Below are positions 27,178 to 34,919 of a stretch of DNA of 64,000 bases, piece after piece. The stretch is taken from NCBI RefSeq assembly GCF_003173575.1, contig NZ_QGNY01000006.1:286937-350936 (forward strand). The letters run 5' to 3'. The first letter of the stretch is position 1, and the number at the start of each line of letters is the position of its first letter. The notes under the pieces were generated by a model. That model saw only the letters and a list, made by a program, of their open reading frames with translations, was not told where the DNA came from and made no database searches. The stretch comes from Pedobacter paludis. Lineage in GTDB: Bacteria > Bacteroidota > Bacteroidia > Sphingobacteriales > Sphingobacteriaceae. The position numbers and the translations under genes were made by a program.

Positions 27178-28572
27178 ATGAGTAAATTTTCCTTAAAACA
27201 GGTTGCGCCGTTCTTGGTGCTAACTATTGTGGCGATTGCTGCGATATTTGTTCCCGCTTTACCGAATTATGATGTAGGTAAGTATAATGCTGCGGATGTA
27301 GCTTGGGTAATTGTTGCAACCGCGTTGGTATTTTTAATGACTCCAGGCTTGGCATTCTTTTATGGTGGTATGGTGCACAGAAAAAATGTGTTATCTACAA
27401 TGATTAAAAGTGTTGTTGCAGCAGGTGTTGTATCTGTATTATGGGTAGTAGTTGGTTTTAGTTTAGCTTTTGGTAAAGATATCGGTGGCTTTATTGGTGA
27501 TCCTTCTACATTCTTTTTCTTTAAAGGTGTAAATTCTGGAGAACCTTGGAGCCTGGCGCCAACCATTCCATTAACCTTGTTCGCATTGTTTCAATTAATG
27601 TTCGCGATCATCACTCCGGGATTGGTAGTTGGTGCTGTTGCAGAACGTATCCGTTTTACATCGTACATTTTATTTACGGTTCTTTTTGGTTTACTTGTTT
27701 ATGCGCCATTGGCTCACATGACTTGGAGTCCAGATGGTTTATTAATGAAAATGGGTGTGTTTGACTTTGCCGGCGGTACAGTGGTACACATTTCTGCCGG
27801 TATGGCTGCTTTAGCAGGTGCATTGGTGTTAAAACGTAGAAAAGCACACTTAGATCATAAAGAAATTCCACCAGCAAATATTCCTTATGTATTAATTGGT
27901 ACAGGTTTATTATGGTTTGGCTGGTTTGGTTTTAACGCAGGTTCTGCTCTTGGCGCTGGTTCTTTAGCCGTTTCTGCTTTCGCTACTACAAACGTTGCGG
28001 CTGGTGCAGCAGGTTTATCATGGATGTTCTTCGATGTACTTCGCGGTAAAAAACCTTCAGTATTGGGTTTCTGTATTGGAGCAGTTGTAGGTTTAGTTGC
28101 CATTACTCCTGGTGCAGGTTACGTAGCCATTCCACAAAGTATTTTTATTGGTGCTTTTGCAGCTATCATTTCCAACTTAGTGGTTTACGGAAAATCTAAA
28201 ACTACCATTGATGATACTTTAGATGTGTTTCCTTGCCATGGTGTTGGTGGTATTGTTGGGATGATTTTAACTGGTGTTTTTGCTACCAAAACTGTAAACT
28301 CTGCAGGTGTAGATGGTTTATTGTATGGTAATCCAGATTTCTTCTTCACTCAATTAAAAGGTGTGGCCATTGTTGTTGTGTTCAGTTTCGTCGTATCTTT
28401 TATCATTTTCAAATTCATCAACTTAATTCAACCAATCCGCGTTTCAGATGAAGAAGAGGAATTGGGTCTTGATGCATCGCAACATGATGAAAAATATTCT
28501 CAAGGTACTTTGTTGGTAGAAGAGAAAGCTGTTTACATCGAAAAGAATAGTCCAGTTCAAGAATCTATCTAA
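27178..28572 (+). CDS. amt: Ammonium transporter
   Basis: A 464-residue Amt/Mep/Rh channel protein for ammonium uptake across the inner membrane. The two pore histidines are in VVHISAGMAAL and PCHGVGGIVG. FFYGGMVHRKN and WFGWFGFNAGSALGAG are further family signatures. A hydrophobic N-terminal segment (residues 8-28) is an extra helix or cleaved signal, and the cytoplasmic C-terminal tail (DEEEELGLDASQHDEKYS) is where a PII protein would bind. No glnK/PII gene is adjacent; instead a porin-like gene follows after 36 bp, suggesting a two-gene unit. Identification is firm. Confidence 0.96.
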   Translation: MSKFSLKQVAPFLVLTIVAIAAIFVPALPNYDVGKYNAADVAWVIVATALVFLMTPGLAFFYGGMVHRKNVLSTMIKSVVAAGVVSVLWVVVGFSLAFGKDIGGFIGDPSTFFFFKGVNSGEPWSLAPTIPLTLFALFQLMFAIITPGLVVGAVAERIRFTSYILFTVLFGLLVYAPLAHMTWSPDGLLMKMGVFDFAGGTVVHISAGMAALAGALVLKRRKAHLDHKEIPPANIPYVLIGTGLLWFGWFGFNAGSALGAGSLAVSAFATTNVAAGAAGLSWMFFDVLRGKKPSVLGFCIGAVVGLVAITPGAGYVAIPQSIFIGAFAAIISNLVVYGKSKTTIDDTLDVFPCHGVGGIVGMILTGVFATKTVNSAGVDGLLYGNPDFFFTQLKGVAIVVVFSFVVSFIIFKFINLIQPIRVSDEEEELGLDASQHDEKYSQGTLLVEEKAVYIEKNSPVQESI

Positions 28573-28608
28573 GAAATTTATATATCTAAACCCCCAATCC
28601 GCTCAAAC

Positions 28609-29628
28609 ATGAAGAAACTTTTAACCGCTATATTTGCTATAGCTAGCACTACGTGTGCCCTGGCGCAAGAGACGCCAACATCACCACTTGAAATTTCAGG
28701 GTCGGTTGATACTTATTTTAAATATGACTTTGCTAAACAACCAAACAATATTTTAACCTCATTTGCTTCTGATCATAATTCAGTTTCATTAGGAATGATT
28801 GATTTGGCACTGAAGAAAAAAACCGGTAAGGCTTCTTTTGTTGGTGAGCTTTCTTTTGGTCCGAGAGGTCAAACGCAATCTATTCCAGATGCTGCAAACG
28901 GAAATTCGTCTTTCCATATCCAGAATTTGTATATCAATTATGATTTCTCGGACAAATTTGCAATGACTGCAGGTTATATGGGCACATTTATCGGATATGA
29001 AGTTATTTCTCCGGTTGGAAACTTTAACTATTCTACATCTTATTTATTTACAAGCGGACCATTCCAGAATGCAGGGATAAAAGCGACCTACAAATTCTCT
29101 GATAAAGTGAGTTTAATGGCTGGTTTATTTAACGACTGGAATGTTTACAGTGCAACCCGTGGTGTATCAAGCGTTGGCGGTCAGTTAATGGTTGCACCGG
29201 TAGAAGGCTGGACGGCTTATCTAAACGTATTATCTGGTGCTGGCGGTGGTGGTTACGGTACTATCGAAGATTTAACAACTTCATACCAAATCACCGAGAA
29301 ATTTAAGTTAGGCTTAAATGCTGCAAATTATGATATCGATAACGATGGTGGCGGTTATTCTGGAGTAGCATTGTATCCTCAATATGCTGTTGGAAGTGCA
29401 GTTATCTTAGGCTTAAGAGGTGAGTATTTTAAAACAAAAGATGTTGGTGCAGTAGAAGGTACAAAATATACAGCTGTAACATTAACGGCCAATATCAAAT
29501 CTGGTGGTTTAACTTTTATTCCAGAGGTAAGACTTGACCATAATGGCGATAAACCGTTCTTGAAAAATAATGGATTATCTGCTCCAAATGCAAGTCAGTT
29601 CTCTTTAGCTGCGGTTTACGCTTTCTAA
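28609..29628 (+). CDS. Outer-membrane beta-barrel porin (bbp2/OmpL-like)
   Basis: A 339-residue exported protein with a signal peptide (residues 1-19, ending CALAQE). The remainder alternates hydrophobic and polar residues with many Gly and aromatic residues, and it ends in AAVYAF, a terminal Phe typical of outer-membrane barrels. ISGSVDTYFKYDF at the mature N-terminus and NLYINYDFSDKFAMTAGYMGT fit the putative porin 2 (bbp2) family. It lies 36 bp behind amt and ends at a strong terminator, so the pair probably forms an operon in which the porin admits ammonium or another nitrogen compound. The channel role is inferred. Confidence 0.85.
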   Translation: MKKLLTAIFAIASTTCALAQETPTSPLEISGSVDTYFKYDFAKQPNNILTSFASDHNSVSLGMIDLALKKKTGKASFVGELSFGPRGQTQSIPDAANGNSSFHIQNLYINYDFSDKFAMTAGYMGTFIGYEVISPVGNFNYSTSYLFTSGPFQNAGIKATYKFSDKVSLMAGLFNDWNVYSATRGVSSVGGQLMVAPVEGWTAYLNVLSGAGGGGYGTIEDLTTSYQITEKFKLGLNAANYDIDNDGGGYSGVALYPQYAVGSAVILGLRGEYFKTKDVGAVEGTKYTAVTLTANIKSGGLTFIPEVRLDHNGDKPFLKNNGLSAPNASQFSLAAVYAF

Positions 29629-29649
29629 AAAATAATTGATTTCGTTAAG

Positions 29650-29681
29650 GCCGTCAGCTTTCTAAAACTGACGGCTTTTTT
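29650..29681 (+). terminator. Rho-independent terminator of the amt-porin unit
   Basis: Eight-base stem GCCGTCAG / CTGACGGC with a ten-base loop, followed by six to seven T residues. Confidence 0.9.
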
Positions 29682-29748
29682 GTTGAAACAAAAATTGATT
29701 TCTTGCTATTAATTTATACATTTAAGCTTTATGGGAAACCTTTTATTG

Positions 29749-30327
29749 ATGAAAAAATATTTAATCTTAGTTATTCTTTTGGCCAGTTTTGCCAAACTTT
29801 CTGCACAACAAAAACAGCTTCCTTTAGATGATCGCGGAAAATATATTTATTATGAAGTTGTTGAGGCTAAGGCCGTAAGTAAAGATAGTTTATTGGAAAG
29901 GGCAGGATATTTTGTAAATAAATTTTATAATAAATCAATGAAAGCAGAATCTTCAACAGATTCTTCTATCCTGGCCAGTGGAACCCTGGTAATTGATAAA
30001 ACGCTTTTGGTTGCTGGACATCCAAGCGGAGAAGTTAAATATAATTTTACGGTAGAAATGAGATCCGGAAAGTATAGATTCTGGCTCACCGACTTTGAGT
30101 ATATCCCTTATCAACGTGATCGTTATGGCAATTTTGTGGCTACCACAAACATTGGAACACCTTTGGAAAAAACGCCAGGCAAATTAAACTCGGGCCAATG
30201 GAAAGATATTCTTGGAGGTGTATTTGTAAAGGCGACAAAATTTGGAGAAGATTTTAAGAAGGTTTTAGCAACCTCTCGTTCGGAAAAAAAAAAGAAACAG
30301 GAAACCATTTCAACTAAAAAATGGTAG
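29749..30327 (+). CDS. DUF4468 domain exported protein
   Basis: A 192-residue exported protein with signal peptide (MKKYLILVILLASFAKLSAQ). The pattern DDRGKYIYYEVVEAK, SKDSLLERAGYFVNKFY, ASGTLVIDK and the beta-strands ending in FRFWLTDFEY-like sequence fit the DUF4468 family (TBP-like fold), which is common in Bacteroidota and of unknown function. I use the second in-frame ATG, since it gives an uninterrupted signal peptide; the first, six codons earlier, is possible. The tail is highly basic (SEKKKKQ). It is followed directly by the 110-bp repeat array, with no terminator of the usual kind. Confidence 0.8.
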   Translation: MKKYLILVILLASFAKLSAQQKQLPLDDRGKYIYYEVVEAKAVSKDSLLERAGYFVNKFYNKSMKAESSTDSSILASGTLVIDKTLLVAGHPSGEVKYNFTVEMRSGKYRFWLTDFEYIPYQRDRYGNFVATTNIGTPLEKTPGKLNSGQWKDILGGVFVKATKFGEDFKKVLATSRSEKKKKQETISTKKW

Positions 30328-30350
30328 GATTATAATTTTTTATAGGTACT

Positions 30351-31103
30351 ACACCTCAGATCACCTTAGTCATTTATAATATCCCGATTTTTCCTTGGCT
30401 GTTCTTAGGTTTCCAAGGAGGTGAAGAGTTCATGTAAATAAATATAGAATAACCACCTAAGACACCTCAGATCACCTTAGTCATTTATAATATCCCGATT
30501 TTTTCTTAGCTGTTCTTAGGTTTCCAAGGAGGTGAAGAGTTCATGTAAATAAATTTAGAATAACCACCTAAGACACCTCAGATCACCTTAGTCACTTATA
30601 ATATCCCGATTTTTCCTTGGCAGTTCTTAGGTTTCTAAGGAGGTGAAGAATTCATGTAATAAATTTAGAATAACCACCTAAGACACCTCAGATCACCTTA
30701 GTTACTTATAATATCCCGATTTTTCCTTGGCAGTTCTTAGGTTTCTAAGGAGGTGAAGAGTTCATGTAATAAATTTAGAATAACCAACTAAGACACCTCA
30801 GATCACCTTAGTCATTTTATATATCCCGATTTTTTCTTAGCTGTTCTTAGGTTTCTAAGGAGGTGAAGAGTTTATGTAAATAAATTTAGAATAACCACCT
30901 AAGACACCTCAGATCACCTTAGTCATTTATATCCGATTTTTTCTTAGCAGTTATTAGATTTCTAAGGAGGTGAGGAATTTATGTAAATAAATTTAAATAA
31001 CCACCTGAGACACCTCAGATCACCTTAGTCACTTATAATATCCCGATTTTTTCTTAGCTGTTCTTAAGTTTCTATGGTGGTGAAGAATTATAAGATAAAT
31101 CTA
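30351..31103. repeat. Seven tandem copies of a ~110-bp unit, each with Shine-Dalgarno plus ATG-TAA
   Basis: Copies begin with ACACCTCAG at 30351, 30462, 30573, 30683, 30793, 30904 and 31010, giving periods of 111, 111, 110, 110, 111 and 106 bp. There is no unique spacer, so this is not CRISPR. Copies 1-6 contain AAGGAGGTGA (in copy 6 AAGGAGGTGAGG), then seven to eight bases, then ATG immediately followed by TAA. Each junction has three CACCTnAG motifs in a row. A hairpin (CCTTGG/CCAAGG in copy 1) precedes the Shine-Dalgarno. Copy 7 is degenerate. The array fills the gap between convergent genes. Function is unknown. Confidence 0.92.
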
Positions 31104-31107
31104 CCTT

Positions 31108-31578
31108 TTAAGGAAGTTTGCCGAAAAGCGCTTCAACTTTTTTGTATCTGAAATCAAAAATTTCATTTATTTTTTTGCTTACCATTATGCTATTGGCAAT
31201 CAATCCAATTGGCCCATAACCAATGCTGTAGTGTAAAATATCGTGCATCAAAACACCTCCATCTATGGTTTCGAAATGATGGTTGTGGTGCCAAAAAGCA
31301 AACGGACCGAATCTTTGCTCATCTATAAAATACTCTTTGTCCTTAACGTGCGTAATTTCGGTTACCCAATTTAATTTTATCCCAAATAGGGGAGAGACTT
31401 TGTAGGTAATGATCATGCCTGGGTACATCTTAATGCCTTCCATATTCGGAGAAGTTACATCAAATGTCATGTCTTTGGGCGTAATTTCTGATAGGTTAAG
31501 CGGTGATGAAAAAAAATCCCAAGCGGTATCTAAATCAACCGGTATTTTCTGCGTAAACTCTATTCTGTAGGTTTTCAA
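31108..31578 (-). CDS. SRPBCC family protein
   Basis: A 156-residue protein of the START/polyketide-cyclase-like SRPBCC fold: it begins YRIEFTQKIPVDLDTAWDFF and continues SSPLNLSEITPKDM, the usual start with a helix-grip strand and helix. FGPFAFWHHNHHFETIDGG and the C-terminal long helix (IFDFRYKKVEALF) complete the fold. Related proteins are often annotated as ligand-binding or cell-division inhibitor proteins. No signal peptide is present, so it is cytoplasmic. It is transcribed toward the 110-bp array, with the TlpA-like gene 31 bp upstream on the same strand, possibly as one transcript. The ligand is unknown. Confidence 0.82.
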   Translation of the reverse strand: MKTYRIEFTQKIPVDLDTAWDFFSSPLNLSEITPKDMTFDVTSPNMEGIKMYPGMIITYKVSPLFGIKLNWVTEITHVKDKEYFIDEQRFGPFAFWHHNHHFETIDGGVLMHDILHYSIGYGPIGLIANSIMVSKKINEIFDFRYKKVEALFGKLP

Positions 31579-31609
31579 TATTTCTGTTTAGTGATTAACA
31601 GCAAATTGG

Positions 31610-32134
31610 CTATTTTGTTGAAGATGTATTTAATTTTTCCTGAATTATTTTAACCAGTTCCTTAAATTCTTTTTCTTCGTAACCCATAGATTGATAAATA
31701 ATTTTTCCATTTTCATCAATCAAAATATTTCGCGGAATAGACTGTTTAGCAAACTTGCTGAAAATAGAGCGGTCAGCATCTGGTAGGATTGGAAAGGTAA
31801 AACCCTTTTTGGCCTTGTAAGGAATTAATTTGTCCCAACCTTCTTCACGCCCAAATACAAAGAATGCGAATTTTTTATTGTCTTTAAATTTTTCCCAAAT
31901 CTCTTTTTGTGCCAATGGAAGTTCAATATTACATGGCGGACACCAGGTTGCAAAGAGATTTATTAAGATTAGTTTGCCCTTATAATCAGATATGCTTACC
32001 GTTTTTCCTTTCTCAATTTCGAAACCGAAAGCCGGAACGGCATCACCAACTTTAACATAAGAATCTTTATCAGCTTGAGCAAATGCTGCAGCAGCGCAAG
32101 CCAAAATAAATAGTGATAGGAATATCTTTTTCAT
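31610..32134 (-). CDS. TlpA-family thiol-disulfide reductase
   Basis: A 174-residue periplasmic thioredoxin-like protein. Signal peptide residues 1-19 (ending AAAFAQ) are followed by VGDAVPAFGFEIEKGKTVSI and the active site LFATWCPPC near residue 65. The cis-proline loop is SIPRNILID near 136. This layout matches ResA/TlpA proteins that reduce disulfides in the periplasm, for example during cytochrome c maturation. The three minus-strand genes here (DUF458, TlpA, SRPBCC) are spaced 49 and 31 bp, so they may form an operon. The specific partner is unknown. Confidence 0.9.
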   Translation of the reverse strand: MKKIFLSLFILACAAAAFAQADKDSYVKVGDAVPAFGFEIEKGKTVSISDYKGKLILINLFATWCPPCNIELPLAQKEIWEKFKDNKKFAFFVFGREEGWDKLIPYKAKKGFTFPILPDADRSIFSKFAKQSIPRNILIDENGKIIYQSMGYEEKEFKELVKIIQEKLNTSSTK

Positions 32135-32183
32135 AACAGGGATTTTATGAATTAAAGATACTCCTAAATAATTTCATTTAAAA

Positions 32184-32657
32184 CTAATGCACCATTTTAT
32201 CTGCGCAGGTAGAACTCGCAAAAGCTTCTGGTTTAGCTTTGAAAATAAAACCCATACTTAAAATGTAGCCCATTGCATCGTTAAGGGCTTTATTAGATTT
32301 AAATGATGGACTTGTGTTAATATCTGCATGTACTTCTAATGCCACGTCGTAGATGTCCAGCAAATCGCAGATGGAATAAGCAGTCTCGATGGATTTTTGA
32401 ACTTCCATCAGCATTCTTTCCTTAATGCTAACCTGTTGGGCGCTTTTTTCTTGATGGATGTACATAAAACCTCCGTGGTGTTCTCTTAATAAAACGATTA
32501 CGGTCGCAAAGTCAGTTATGGCGCCTTTAACTTGCGAGTCGGTTCCGATGCAGACTTTTAGTTTGTAGCCGTTTTCTGTTTCTCTAATAATTGCTTGTTC
32601 TACTTCTTCTAAGATTGATGATTGGATGATCTCACCACTAAATTTTTTCCAGGTCAT
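32184..32657 (-). CDS. DUF458 (YkuK-like) RNase H-fold protein
   Basis: A 157-residue protein matching the DUF458/YkuK family, predicted to have a ribonuclease H-like fold. The segments KVCIGTDSQVKG, TDFATVIVLLREHHGG and LEVHADINTS carry conserved acidic residues (GTDSQ; HADIN) that could bind metal. The C-terminal AFASSTCADKMVH is also typical. Related proteins are found in Bacillus and many Bacteroidota, without established activity. It is the first of three same-strand genes leading to the 110-bp array. Confidence 0.85.
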   Translation of the reverse strand: MTWKKFSGEIIQSSILEEVEQAIIRETENGYKLKVCIGTDSQVKGAITDFATVIVLLREHHGGFMYIHQEKSAQQVSIKERMLMEVQKSIETAYSICDLLDIYDVALEVHADINTSPSFKSNKALNDAMGYILSMGFIFKAKPEAFASSTCADKMVH

Positions 32658-32875
32658 ACACGATGTTGTTTTTTGAGGTTAACAAATGGTAATCAGGTTT
32701 TTATAAAAATAAGCGCTAAAAATTAAATCCGTGTTAAGTGCAAGTTGTTTATTTGCTAACAAAAACTTAGTTATCAACAAGTTAATCAATCTTTACGGAA
32801 TAGATTTCATCTTTATTGAAACAATTATTTAGGGCAGTCGTTCTATTAGGAGTATTCAGCTAAATTGATCACGTT

Positions 32876-33094
32876 ATGAGAATCGAATTAATTCAGGAAT
32901 TGGAGTTATTACAACAAAGCAGAGCAAACAAATTTGCAGATGAACTGGCAGACAGGTTTTTAACTTCTGTTGATGCCGTAAATGAAAAGCTTGCTTCATC
33001 TTTATCAAAAAGGGGAAACATGTTGCTTATGCTGGAAAAGAGACTAAATTTTAAAACTCTTAAAAAATTAAGGAACAAATATTTCAAATACTAA
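32876..33094 (+). CDS. Unknown 72-residue helical protein
   Basis: I do not recognise this protein. It is short, charged and almost entirely helix-forming (IELIQELELLQQSRANKFADEL, then LEKRLNFKTLKKLRNKYFKY), with no signal or membrane segment. The basic C-terminus could contact nucleic acid. It lies 50 bp upstream of the DEAD-box helicase gene, which has its own promoter box. Coding is supported by length, composition and the lack of anything else in the gap; function is unknown. Confidence 0.6.
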   Translation: MRIELIQELELLQQSRANKFADELADRFLTSVDAVNEKLASSLSKRGNMLLMLEKRLNFKTLKKLRNKYFKY

Positions 33095-33129
33095 TTATTT
33101 CGCCTGAAATAGCTAAGTGCAGAAATGCT

Positions 33130-33137
33130 TATCTTTG
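33130..33137 (+). promoter_or_regulatory. -7 promoter box of the DEAD-box helicase gene
   Basis: TATCTTTG matches TAnnTTTG exactly and ends six bases before the ATG at 33144, the same spacing as in the radical SAM gene at 25884. No good -33 element is visible. Confidence 0.55.
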
Positions 33138-33143
33138 TAGCAA

Positions 33144-34448
33144 ATGATAGAGAATGCGCTCAAGAGATTAAATATTTCTGCACTTAACGAAATGCAATAT
33201 GCATCAATAAAATCGGCTAAAACCGGTAACGATGTGCTGCTTATTGCCCCTACGGGTTCTGGAAAAACCCTTGCCTTTTTATTGCCCTTAATAAATAATT
33301 TAAAGGCTGAAGTTAAAGGCGTTCAATCTCTCATCTTAGTTCCATCAAGAGAACTGGCGCTACAAATTGAGCAGGTTTTTAAACAGATGGGTACGCCCTT
33401 TAAAGTAAACTGCTGTTATGGTGGCCATGCGGTTCGAATAGAGAAAAATAACCTGGCACATCCGCCAGCAGTTTTGATTGGTACCCCTGGCAGAATTGCC
33501 TATCACTTGGAACATCGTAATTTTGATGAATCTTTTATAGAAACGTTAATATTGGATGAATTTGATAAGTCTCTAGAGTTTGGATTCGAAGCAGATATGT
33601 CTTATATCATTGGTTCGTTGTTGTCTTTAAAGCAAAGAATTTTAACTTCGGCCACTAAAATGGAAGAGATTCCAGCTTTTGTAAAGCTTAATAAACCAGC
33701 TGAGGTAGATTTCTCGAAAAATATTCAGGCTAAACCAGACTTAAAGTTAAAGAAAGTTATTGCACCAGCTGCCGATAAACTTGAAGTTTTATTTAAACTA
33801 TTAAGTAAAATTGGAGGCAAAAACACTTTAGTTTTTTGTAACCATAGAGAAACCGTAGATAGGATTAGCGATTTACTTTTTGAACACGGTTTAGGACATG
33901 ATGTTTTTCATGGCGGTATGGAACAGATCGATCGGGAGAAATCCTTGTTGAAGTTTAGAAACGGAAGCCATAAAATTTTGATCACGACAGATTTAGCTGC
34001 CCGTGGTTTGGATATTCCGGAAGTTGAACACATTGTGCACTATCAACTGCCTTACACAGAAGACGCTTACATTCATAGAAACGGTAGAACTGCACGCATG
34101 CACGCTAAAGGTACTGCTTATGCCGTTTTAACTGAAGAAGAACATTATAAATATTTGCCTGAACATATAGAGGAAGAGTTTTTGTCTGATCAATATAAAT
34201 TGCCAGAACAAAGTGATTGGCAAACTTTATATCTTGCACATGGCAAGAAAGACAAAATTAATAAAATTGATATTGTTGGCTTATTTTTGCAAAAAGGCGG
34301 TTTACAAAAGGAAGATTTAGGATTAATTGAAGTTAAGGATACAACCAGCTATATAGCCGTAAAAAGAAATAAAGTAGAAAAATTACTTAAAATTTTGCAG
34401 GGCGAGAAAATAAAAGGCAAGAAATTGAAGTTAGAAATAGCGAGTTAG
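33144..34448 (+). CDS. DEAD-box family RNA helicase with DbpA-like C-terminal domain
   Basis: ATP-dependent RNA helicase, 434 residues. Motifs in order: Q-motif with Gln18, motif I APTGSGKT (35-42), Ia PSRELAL, Ib GTPGRI, motif II LDEFD (137-141; DEFD instead of DEAD), motif III TSAT, motif IV VFCNH, motif V TTDLAARGLD, motif VI HRNGRTAR. The last about 75 residues (KIDIVGLFLQKGGLQKEDLG) look like the DbpA RNA-binding domain, which in E. coli binds 23S rRNA hairpin 92. A role in large-subunit assembly is therefore likely but inferred. Downstream lies an octamer repeat tract and then a DUF1456-like gene. Confidence 0.93.
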   Translation: MIENALKRLNISALNEMQYASIKSAKTGNDVLLIAPTGSGKTLAFLLPLINNLKAEVKGVQSLILVPSRELALQIEQVFKQMGTPFKVNCCYGGHAVRIEKNNLAHPPAVLIGTPGRIAYHLEHRNFDESFIETLILDEFDKSLEFGFEADMSYIIGSLLSLKQRILTSATKMEEIPAFVKLNKPAEVDFSKNIQAKPDLKLKKVIAPAADKLEVLFKLLSKIGGKNTLVFCNHRETVDRISDLLFEHGLGHDVFHGGMEQIDREKSLLKFRNGSHKILITTDLAARGLDIPEVEHIVHYQLPYTEDAYIHRNGRTARMHAKGTAYAVLTEEEHYKYLPEHIEEEFLSDQYKLPEQSDWQTLYLAHGKKDKINKIDIVGLFLQKGGLQKEDLGLIEVKDTTSYIAVKRNKVEKLLKILQGEKIKGKKLKLEIAS

Positions 34449-34451
34449 GTT

Positions 34452-34598
34452 GGTTAATCGGTTAATTGGTCATTGGTTAACTGGTTAATTGGTAAATTGG
34501 TCATTGGTTCGCTGGTCATTGGTTCGCTGGTTCATTGGTTAATTGGTCATTGGTTAATCGGTTAATTGGTCATTGGTTCATTGGTTCATTGGTCATTT
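34452..34598. repeat. Nineteen tandem 7-8-bp units (GGTTAATT / GGTCATT)
   Basis: The 147 bases parse without remainder into 19 units of 7 or 8 bp, such as GGTTAATT, GGTTCATT, GGTCATT and GGTTCGCT. It lies 4 bp past the helicase stop codon. Similar TTAATTGGTT-rich stretches occur at 14640-14700 and around 58930-58970. It is a typical microsatellite prone to copy-number change. Confidence 0.85.
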
Positions 34599-34688
34599 GT
34601 TGATTGAAAAATGGGCAATAATTTGGGCAATTGATTAATGAATTACAGATTCAATCTTTTTCCAAATTTTAATAGTTGATAATTAAAT

Positions 34689-34919
34689 ATGAGCAATAAC
34701 GATATATTAAAAAAGCTTAGGGTAGCTTTATCATTAAAAACAGAAGATATTATAACCATTTGCGATTTGGTTGGGTTTAAAGTAACCAAGGCGGAATTAG
34801 GTGATATTTTCAGAAATGATGATCACGAAAATTTTAAACCTTGCGGAGATCAAATTCTTCGTAATTTTCTAAATGGCTTAGTCATTTATAAAAGAGGTCC
34901 GAGGGATGAGAAAAAGTAA
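34689..34919 (+). CDS. Half-length DUF1456 (YehS-like) protein
   Basis: A 76-residue protein matching one repeat of DUF1456: MSNNDILKKLRVALSLKTED, LVGFKVTKAELGDIFRNDDH and LRNFLNGLVIYKRGP. The well-known E. coli relative YehS has two such repeats in about 150 residues, so this is a single-repeat form. The function of the family is unknown. Its last codons overlap the start of the following outer-membrane protein gene by 14 bp in another frame, suggesting translational coupling, although the two proteins have no obvious functional link. It is either a natural short variant or a remnant. Confidence 0.75.
   Translation: MSNNDILKKLRVALSLKTEDIITICDLVGFKVTKAELGDIFRNDDHENFKPCGDQILRNFLNGLVIYKRGPRDEKK

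Noticed and set aside
30351..31103. CRISPR-like array
   Set aside because: Units follow each other without unique spacers, the period is about 110 bp, and no cas gene is present.
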